From Corynebacterium kalidii (GTDB lineage: Bacteria; Actinomycetota; Actinomycetes; Mycobacteriales; Mycobacteriaceae), in contig NZ_JALIEA010000011.1 in the NCBI RefSeq assembly GCF_022869005.1, positions 186,001-250,000 of the forward strand: a stretch of DNA of 64,000 nt, written 5' to 3'. The notes under the pieces were generated by a model. The model did no database searches. It saw only the letters and a program-made list of their open reading frames with translations, and was not told where the DNA came from. Each line of letters starts with the position of its first letter. Position 1 is the stretch's first letter. The position numbers were made by a program, and so were the translations under genes. Positions 58,133 to 64,000 of the stretch are shown here, piece by piece.

Positions 58133-61100
58133 TAACGGTCGGGCGCTCAGCTGGTCACGCATGGAACGGATCCTCTCCGGTGTGGACGTCGGGCCGCTCC
58201 GGATCGTCGGCGAGCGCACCGGCGAAGGCGCCGGACGTGCGGTGCCGGGTACCCGCCCGACGGTCCCGTTCGCGGAGCTCCATGCCGCCGGCTCCTACAA
58301 CTTCCTGCGTGGCGCCAGCGACCCCGGGGAGTACGTGGCGGCGGCGGTGGACCTGGGGCTCACCGCCCTCGCCGTGGTCGACCGGGACGGCCTCTACGGC
58401 GCGGCGCGGTTGGCCACCGCCGCCGCGGAGGTGGGCCTGGCCACGGTATTCGGCGCGGAACTCTCCGTCTTCGGTCCCGGGACGGCACCCCTGACCGTCC
58501 TCTGCCGCGGGCAGGAGGGGTACCGGCGGCTCTCGCACGTCATCACCGGGGCACGCATGGCGCGTCGGGACAAGGACGCCGCGGACTACCCGCCCCTGCG
58601 GGAACTCGCGGAGTCCGCCGGCGGGAGCTGGTACGTCCTGGTCGACCACCACCATCTGCCCCGGGCGGCGGAGATCGTCGAGGCCTTCGGGTCCGACACC
58701 TGCCTGGTGGAACTGGGGCAGACGATGAACCCGGCGGACGTCGACCGGAACGCCGGCCTGCACGGGCTCGCCCTGGAGTACGGGCTGGTCGAGATCGTCT
58801 CCACCGCGGCGACCTGTGCGACCCCCGCGCAGGCGCATCTCGCCGGGGCGAAGGCGGCGCTGCACGACAGGGAGGACGTCCAGGCCGCCATGCCGCGCAC
58901 GCACCCGTTGGGTGGCCCGTGGCTGCACTCCGGTGACGACATGGTGGCGCTCGCCGGCGACTGCGACTGGCTCGCGGAGGCCGTCGCCACCAGTGCCCGC
59001 GTCGCCGGGGAGTGCGCCTTCACCCTCGACCTCGTCGCCCCGCAACTGCCGCACTTCCCGGTCGGGGAGGGGCACACCGAGATGAGCTGGCTACGCGCCC
59101 TGACGACGGCGGGGGCGGAGAAACGCTACGGCTCCAGGGACGTGTTCCCGAAAGCCTGGGAGGTCATCGACCATGAACTGGGGATCATCGGGTCACTGGG
59201 TTTCCCCGGCTACTTCCTCATCGTCAACGAGATCGTCACCTTCTGCCACGACAACGACATCTACTGCCAGGGACGGGGGTCGGCGGCGAACTCCGCGGTC
59301 TGCTTCGCCCTCGGCATCACCAACGTCGACGCCGTCCGTGGGGAACTGCTCTTCGAACGATTCCTCTCCCCGGAGCGCGACGGGCCGCCGGACATCGACC
59401 TCGACATCGAGTCCGGACGGCGCGAGGAGGTCATCCAGCACGTCTACGACAGGTACGGTCGCGACAACGCCGCCCAGGTCGCCAACGTCATCACCTACCG
59501 CACCAAAGGAGCCGTACGCGACGCCGCCCGGGCGCTGGGCCACGACCCGGGACGCGTCGACGCCTGGTCGCGCGGCCTGGAGGAACCGCCCGGACCGGTG
59601 CGGGACCTGGCGTCGTCCCTGAAAGGCCAGCCCCGTCACCTGGGGATCCACTCCGGCGGGATGGTCATCTGCGACCGGGCGATCGCCGACGTCGTCCCCA
59701 CCGAGTGGGCACGTATGGAGGACCGGTCGGTCCTCCAGTGGGACAAGGACGACTGCGAGGCCGTCGGACTGGTGAAGTTCGACCTCCTCGGCCTCGGCAT
59801 GCTCGAGGCGCTCCACCACATCGTCGACCTCGTCGAGGAGAGCACGGGCGAGCATGTCGAGCTGTGGACGCTCCAGCCCACCGACCCGGACGTCTTCGCC
59901 ATGCTCGCCCGCGCCGACGCCGTGGGCGTCTTCCAGGTGGAGTCCCGTGCCCAGCTCACCACCCTGCCCCGGCTGAAACCACGGGAGCTGTACGACCTGG
60001 TGGTCGAGGTCGCGCTGATCCGTCCCGGGCCGATCCAGGGCGGGTCGGTGCACCCCTACATCCGCCGCCGCAACGGGGTGGAGGAGGTGTCGTACGACCC
60101 GCCCGAACTCCGGCACGTCCTGGAACCCGTGCTGGGACGCACCTACGGCATCCCGCTGTTCCAGGAGCAGCTGATGCAGATGGCCGTCGCCGTCGCCGGC
60201 TTCACCCCCGCCGAGGCCGACAACCTGCGTCGCTCCATGGGGTCGAAACGCTCCCCGGAGAAGATGGAGCGGATGCACGGGCGCTTCATCGACGGATGCT
60301 GCGACCTGCACGGGATCGGCAGGGACGCGGCGGAGAGGCTCTGGCGCAAGATCGTCGCCTTCGCGTCCTACGGCTTCCCGGAGTCGCACGCCCAGTCCTT
60401 CGCCTCCCTGGTGTACTACTCCGCGTGGTTCAAGTACCACTACCCGGCCGAGTTCTGCGTGGGCCTGCTGCGCTCCCAGCCGATGGGGTTCTACTCGCCG
60501 CAGTCGCTGGTCGCCGACGCCCGTCGGCACGGTGTCGGTGTCCGGCCGGTGGACGTCAACGCCTCCCTGGTCGAGGCCACCGTGGAAGAGGGCGAGATCC
60601 GGTTGGGCCTGGGGTCGGTGAAGGGCCTCGGGAAGGCCGCGGCGGAACGGCTCGTGGCCGCACGGACCGAGCGCGGGTCGGACTTCACCGAGGTCGCCGA
60701 CCTGTCGCGGGAGGCCGGCCTCGCCGTGGACGAGGTGTCCGCCCTGGCCCGTGCGGGAGCGTGCGGCAGTCTGGGCCTGAGCCGGCGGCAGGCGCTGTGG
60801 GCGGCGGGCACCGCGGCCACCGAGCGCGCCGGGATGCTGCCCGGGACGTCCACGGTCCCGACACCCGCGCTACCGGGAATGAGCGCCTTCGAACTGGCCG
60901 CGGCGGACGTCTCGTCGACCGGCGTCACCCCGGACGGGCACCCGGTCCGGCTGCTGCGCGCCCGGCTGGACACCTGGCCGGGGAACTTCCCGGTGGTGCC
61001 GGCGTCGCAGCTGCTGTCGGTGGAGGACGGGAGGCGCGTCCTCGTCGCCGGGGTGGTGACCCACCGTCAACGCCCGATGACGGCCGGCGGGGTGACGTTC

Positions 61101-61310
61101 CTCGGGATGGAGGACGAGACCGGACTGGTCAACGTGATGGTGTCCCCGGGGCTGTGGCGGGCACGACGCAAGGTGGCGACCACCTCACGCATGCTCATGG
61201 TCCGGGGTATCGTCCAGAACGCCGGTGGGGCGGTGACCGTCGCCGCCGACGCATTCGAACCCCTGGAGATGGCGGATGTCCTGGCATCCCCCTCCCGTGA
61301 CTTCCGGTGA
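58125..61310 (+). CDS. dnaE2: Error-prone DNA polymerase III alpha subunit DnaE2
   Basis: Damage-induced replicative-type polymerase of the ImuA'-ImuB-DnaE2 mutasome. The 1061-residue protein starts with a PHP domain (about 45-300, FAELHAAGSYNFLRGAS). The polymerase core follows with GRGSAANSAVCFALGIT and the catalytic aspartates in PPDIDLDIESGRR. It then has the HhH region and a C-terminal OB domain (VVTHRQRPMTAGGVTFLGMEDETG). Its length and lack of the tau-binding tail separate it from DnaE1. ATG 58125 is set by the leaderless -10. It lies 4.8 kb from imuB in the same direction, separated by 53385-57990. Confidence 0.96.
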   Translation: MFSNGRALSWSRMERILSGVDVGPLRIVGERTGEGAGRAVPGTRPTVPFAELHAAGSYNFLRGASDPGEYVAAAVDLGLTALAVVDRDGLYGAARLATAAAEVGLATVFGAELSVFGPGTAPLTVLCRGQEGYRRLSHVITGARMARRDKDAADYPPLRELAESAGGSWYVLVDHHHLPRAAEIVEAFGSDTCLVELGQTMNPADVDRNAGLHGLALEYGLVEIVSTAATCATPAQAHLAGAKAALHDREDVQAAMPRTHPLGGPWLHSGDDMVALAGDCDWLAEAVATSARVAGECAFTLDLVAPQLPHFPVGEGHTEMSWLRALTTAGAEKRYGSRDVFPKAWEVIDHELGIIGSLGFPGYFLIVNEIVTFCHDNDIYCQGRGSAANSAVCFALGITNVDAVRGELLFERFLSPERDGPPDIDLDIESGRREEVIQHVYDRYGRDNAAQVANVITYRTKGAVRDAARALGHDPGRVDAWSRGLEEPPGPVRDLASSLKGQPRHLGIHSGGMVICDRAIADVVPTEWARMEDRSVLQWDKDDCEAVGLVKFDLLGLGMLEALHHIVDLVEESTGEHVELWTLQPTDPDVFAMLARADAVGVFQVESRAQLTTLPRLKPRELYDLVVEVALIRPGPIQGGSVHPYIRRRNGVEEVSYDPPELRHVLEPVLGRTYGIPLFQEQLMQMAVAVAGFTPAEADNLRRSMGSKRSPEKMERMHGRFIDGCCDLHGIGRDAAERLWRKIVAFASYGFPESHAQSFASLVYYSAWFKYHYPAEFCVGLLRSQPMGFYSPQSLVADARRHGVGVRPVDVNASLVEATVEEGEIRLGLGSVKGLGKAAAERLVAARTERGSDFTEVADLSREAGLAVDEVSALARAGACGSLGLSRRQALWAAGTAATERAGMLPGTSTVPTPALPGMSAFELAAADVSSTGVTPDGHPVRLLRARLDTWPGNFPVVPASQLLSVEDGRRVLVAGVVTHRQRPMTAGGVTFLGMEDETGLVNVMVSPGLWRARRKVATTSRMLMVRGIVQNAGGAVTVAADAFEPLEMADVLASPSRDFR

Positions 61311-61318
61311 CGGTCCGG

Positions 61319-62305
61319 TCACACCGCGGCGTGCCGGTGCCAGCTGCCGAAGTCCTCCGCCACCGTCGCGGCGAGCTCGCGGTAGGCGCGGAACGTCGCC
61401 GGGGTGAGCCGGTCCAGGTCCACCACACCACCCTCCGACAGGTGACGGTCGAAGGGGATCCCCCGGACAGCCCGCGTCCGGGCAGCGAAATGCGAGGTCA
61501 GGACGTCAGGATCGACAGCCGCCTGCCCCGGGTGCGCCCCGGAGACCACGACGACGGCATTGGCCACCAGGTCACCGTGACCATGGTGGTCGAGCCAGTC
61601 CAGTGTGGCCTCCGCTGACCTCGCCCCGTCCAACGCCGGGGACGTGACGAGGACGAGCATGTGCGCGAGGTCCAGGACCCCGGTCATCGCGCTGTGCATC
61701 AGGCCCGTCCCGCAGTCGGTGAGGATGATGTTGTAGTGGTGCTGCAGCACATCCACCGCCCGCCGGTAGTCGGACTCGCTGAACGCCTCCGAGACCGCCG
61801 GGTCGCGGTCCGAACCGATCACCTCCAGTCGGCTGGCGGCCTGGCTGGTGCAGGACCTGACCTGCGGGTACCGCGAGGCGTCGGGGAGCTCCAGGAGGTC
61901 CCGGACCGTCGGGGTGGCGTGGAGCGGGTCGGACGGGTCGGCGGCCTGGTCCACCACACGGTCGGCCAACGTCCCGAGGTCGGGGTTGGCGTCCACGGCG
62001 ATGACCCGGTCACCGCGTTGTGAGGCGAACATGCCGCCGAGCGTGACGGTGGTCGTCGTCTTGCCCACACCGCCCTTGAGGCTGAGGACCGCTATCCGGT
62101 AGTCGCCGCGGAGCGGGGTGAGGATGCGCTCCTGGACGGCACGTTCCTCGCTCTGGCCTGTCGATTCCCCCGGGTTCACCCGGCCTCCGGAGAGGCGGTG
62201 GACCAGGCGGCGCCACCCGGACGGTGGAGCGGCCGCCACGGCGCCGACCATCGCCGACGCGTCCAGCGTGGTGTCCGGACCGGTGGTGTGTGCAGGTACG
62301 GTCAT
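61319..62305 (-). CDS. ParA/MinD-like ATPase, EspI-like
   Basis: A 328-residue protein with a deviant Walker A KGGVGKTTT (77-85), the switch-like VIAVDANPDLGTLADRV and ILTDCGTGLMHSAMTGVL. It resembles the C-terminal ATPase of EspI (Rv3876), which is tied to ESX-1 in mycobacteria, more than chromosomal ParA. Such proteins occur singly in corynebacteria. The N-terminal 65 residues are unstructured. AAGGGGGAAT precedes ATG 62305 on the reverse strand. Convergent with dnaE2 (8-bp gap). The 227-bp upstream gap is AT-richer than its surroundings and holds a candidate -10 TAATGT (62461-62456 reverse). Confidence 0.82.
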   Translation of the reverse strand: MTVPAHTTGPDTTLDASAMVGAVAAAPPSGWRRLVHRLSGGRVNPGESTGQSEERAVQERILTPLRGDYRIAVLSLKGGVGKTTTTVTLGGMFASQRGDRVIAVDANPDLGTLADRVVDQAADPSDPLHATPTVRDLLELPDASRYPQVRSCTSQAASRLEVIGSDRDPAVSEAFSESDYRRAVDVLQHHYNIILTDCGTGLMHSAMTGVLDLAHMLVLVTSPALDGARSAEATLDWLDHHGHGDLVANAVVVVSGAHPGQAAVDPDVLTSHFAARTRAVRGIPFDRHLSEGGVVDLDRLTPATFRAYRELAATVAEDFGSWHRHAAV

Positions 62306-62532
62306 CGGTGAATTCCCCCTTGGATCGTGTTCCGGTCCCGTGTTGTCCCGGCCCCCGGTGACGAGGGTAGCCGGTGCCGGTGGCCGGCGGGGCGGAATGC
62401 CCGGGAAGGTGGGGGAGGAGATGGGGCGGCTGGACGGTCGTCGCACTCCATAACCACATTAACAACACGAAAGCCCAGGTCAGATTTCGATAACCTGTTG
62501 ATGGGGTGCGATGACCGGAGGCCGGGTGCCGC

Positions 62533-63897
62533 CTAGAACCGTCCGCAGTTGCTGGGCGCCGGCCGGTCGTTGAAACGGTCGACCATGTAGGTCATCGCCG
62601 GGCCGGCGGTGGTGAGCATCGGCACCGCGTGGTTGATCGCGGACTTCGGGAGGATCGACGGCAGCGGGTCGGTGACGAACTGGACGGTGCCACCGGCCTC
62701 GCAGTAACGCGCGGCGGTGTCGCGGGCCTGCTGCCAGGGGATGGTGTCGTCGTTCCGGCCGTTGGCGATCATGATCGGGGCGTTGACGTCGGTGTAGGTC
62801 GAGCCCAGCCGGTAGCTCTCCAGGACGGACCGCAGCCGGTCGTCGTCGCGGGCGATCTCGCCGAAGGACCGGCCGTCGGTCGTCAGCGTGCGGGTGTCCG
62901 TCAGGCCCCACCGGGCGATGGAGTCGGCGATGCAGCGGTCCCGGGTGTCCGCGAGGAACTCCTTGCCGCGGTCGTTGAAGTACTTGTCCTTCAGGGGAGC
63001 CAGTTCGGGGTGGCGCTCCAGGGCGCCGTTCAGGGCGTAGCCGAGCACGCCGGTGATGGCGTGGTCGTCCACGGCGTCGACGACCTCGAGCAGGTCGGCG
63101 GGCGGGGCGCCGGCGAAGGTCCCCTTGACGTTGAGCTCGGGGGCGTAGGACGAGGCCATCTCGGCGGCGGCCGCCGCGGCGCCGCCGCCCTGGGAGTAGC
63201 CGAAGAACCCGACGGGGGAGTCCGCCGGCAACCCGAGCCGGGACAGTCCGGCGCGGGCGGCGTCGAGGGTGGCCTGCCCCTGCTCAGGGTTGTTGACGTA
63301 GGTGTGCTGGCCCGGTGTGCCGAGTCCGATGAGGTCGACGACGACCACGTTCATGCCCAGTGCGCTGGCGGCGGCGTGGAACGGGTACTCGTAGTTGACG
63401 TTGAGCGCACCGTTGCCGGTGTCGACCCCGAAGAGCTGGAAGGAGCTCCGTGACGGTGCGCAGAGGTCACCGGACCCGCGGGTGCCCGGGGTGTAGACGA
63501 GGGTGGGGGCGGGTCCCTTGCCGTGCCAGGTGCCCGACGCCTTGAGGACGGTCCCGCTGGTGGCGACCCGGTCGCCGTCCTCGGTGGTGGAGGTGTAGAG
63601 GATCCTCTCGGCGCTGCCGGGGCCACCGTCGCCGGCGAGGTCGAGGAGTTGTGGTGCGTCCTGGGCGCGGATGAGCTCCCCGGGCCGGGCGGGCAGGGTC
63701 TCCGGTGGCTGGTAGAAGGGGTCGGTGTCGGGGGAGGGTGCGCCGGCCGGCGGGGGCCAGGAGAGTCCCGGGATGTCGTCCGGGCCCAGGGTCGAGCCGG
63801 GGGCCGCGGTCCCGGTGGCCACTGTCGCGAAAGCGACGGCCGCCGCCGTGGAGAGTGCGGCGGCGCGTGTGAGCATCCGTCGTGTGAGGTACGTCAT
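62533..63897 (-). CDS. Secreted lipase (LIP family, triacylglycerol lipase-like)
   Basis: Extracellular alpha/beta hydrolase. The 454-residue protein has a signal peptide (1-32, LTRRMLTRAAAL then Ala-rich, cleavage near TAAPG). The twin arginines make Tat export possible. The nucleophile elbow is GYSQGG, with candidate Asp in IANGRNDDTIPWQ and His in INHAVPM. Cysteines in DLCAPS, RDRCIADS, RYCEAGG and SNCGRF suggest disulfides. It resembles the Candida-lipase-A-like LIP family common in corynebacteria and other mycolate-containing bacteria. ATG 63897 lies 7 nt behind TAAGCT on the reverse strand (leaderless). Confidence 0.92.
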   Translation of the reverse strand: MTYLTRRMLTRAAALSTAAAVAFATVATGTAAPGSTLGPDDIPGLSWPPPAGAPSPDTDPFYQPPETLPARPGELIRAQDAPQLLDLAGDGGPGSAERILYTSTTEDGDRVATSGTVLKASGTWHGKGPAPTLVYTPGTRGSGDLCAPSRSSFQLFGVDTGNGALNVNYEYPFHAAASALGMNVVVVDLIGLGTPGQHTYVNNPEQGQATLDAARAGLSRLGLPADSPVGFFGYSQGGGAAAAAAEMASSYAPELNVKGTFAGAPPADLLEVVDAVDDHAITGVLGYALNGALERHPELAPLKDKYFNDRGKEFLADTRDRCIADSIARWGLTDTRTLTTDGRSFGEIARDDDRLRSVLESYRLGSTYTDVNAPIMIANGRNDDTIPWQQARDTAARYCEAGGTVQFVTDPLPSILPKSAINHAVPMLTTAGPAMTYMVDRFNDRPAPSNCGRF

Positions 63898-63904
63898 GGC
63901 GTTG

Positions 63905-63910
63905 AGCTTA
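63905..63910 (-). promoter_or_regulatory. -10 element, leaderless lipase
   Basis: TAAGCT on the reverse strand (63910 to 63905) with 7 nt to ATG 63897. This favours ATG 63897 over the upstream in-frame ATG at 63963. The remaining bases to 64000 show no gene. Confidence 0.5.
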
Positions 63911-64000
63911 TCGCCGGCCGGGGCCGGTGTTGTCCCGTTCGATACAATTGGGCGAAAGAACATGTGCGGGGTGCGTGGCAGGGTTGCTTCCGGGGTATCT

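Overview
The window looks like a chromosomal segment of a high-GC Corynebacterium or close relative in the Mycobacteriales; I cannot name the species from this sequence alone. The evidence is the gene order secY-adk-map-infA-rpsM-rpsK-rpsD-rpoA-rplQ-truA, then an ESX-4 type VII secretion locus, then rplM-rpsI-glmM, glmS, alr, tsa genes, groES-groEL, whiB, sigD-rsdA, guaB2-guaB3 and guaA. This matches the corynebacterial and mycobacterial backbone. Other support comes from a short adenylate kinase, an S9 with an acidic N-terminal extension, a His-tailed GroEL, and many -10 hexamers of the form TANNNT set 7-8 nt before a start codon.

Layout. 1-8470: end of the ribosomal protein super-operon, a membrane protein and truA. 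8500-11850: mgtE behind a highly structured leader, an ACR3-like permease and an unknown protein. 12175-20676: ESX-4 core (eccB, mycP, eccD, eccC and an Rv3446c-family partner). 20657-24555: an L-lactate cassette (lldD, lctP and a divergent FCD-GntR regulator) inserted inside the ESX-4 locus. 24559-25293: an ECF-type promoter and the WXG100 pair. 25368-28027: rplM, rpsI, glmM. 28030-30259: a second copy of the same ECF-type promoter driving three unknown genes, the first EspC-like; this is my best candidate for an undescribed secretion-substrate module. 30304-39848: hydrolase-like protein, glmS, an Alr-TsaE fusion, a TsaB-RimI-TsaD fusion, and groES-groEL under a CIRCE operator. 39965-42565: whiB, sigD-rsdA and a DUF5319 gene. 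42741-50165: GMP synthesis genes interrupted by a palindrome-flanked DUF559/AbiEi-like gene and a Na/Pi cotransporter with a PHO-box-like operator. 50291-53357: membrane protein and imuA'-imuB behind an SOS-like box. 53385-57990: a thioredoxin-like Fe-S family protein, an AMIN-like lipoprotein and metQNI behind an McbR-like site. 58112-61310: dnaE2 with its own SOS box. 61319-63897: a ParA/EspI-like ATPase and a secreted lipase.

How the genes work together. The ESX-4 core should export the WXG100 dimer and possibly the products of 28174-30259, because both transcription units carry nearly identical promoters. The t6A tRNA-modification proteins are condensed into two polypeptides. The mutasome (ImuA', ImuB, DnaE2) is split by 5 kb but both parts have LexA-like boxes. 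At least eleven genes look leaderless, which fixes several start codons. No tRNA, rRNA, CRISPR array or intact insertion sequence was seen. All regulatory sites are read by eye from the sequence, and none was tested by a search.
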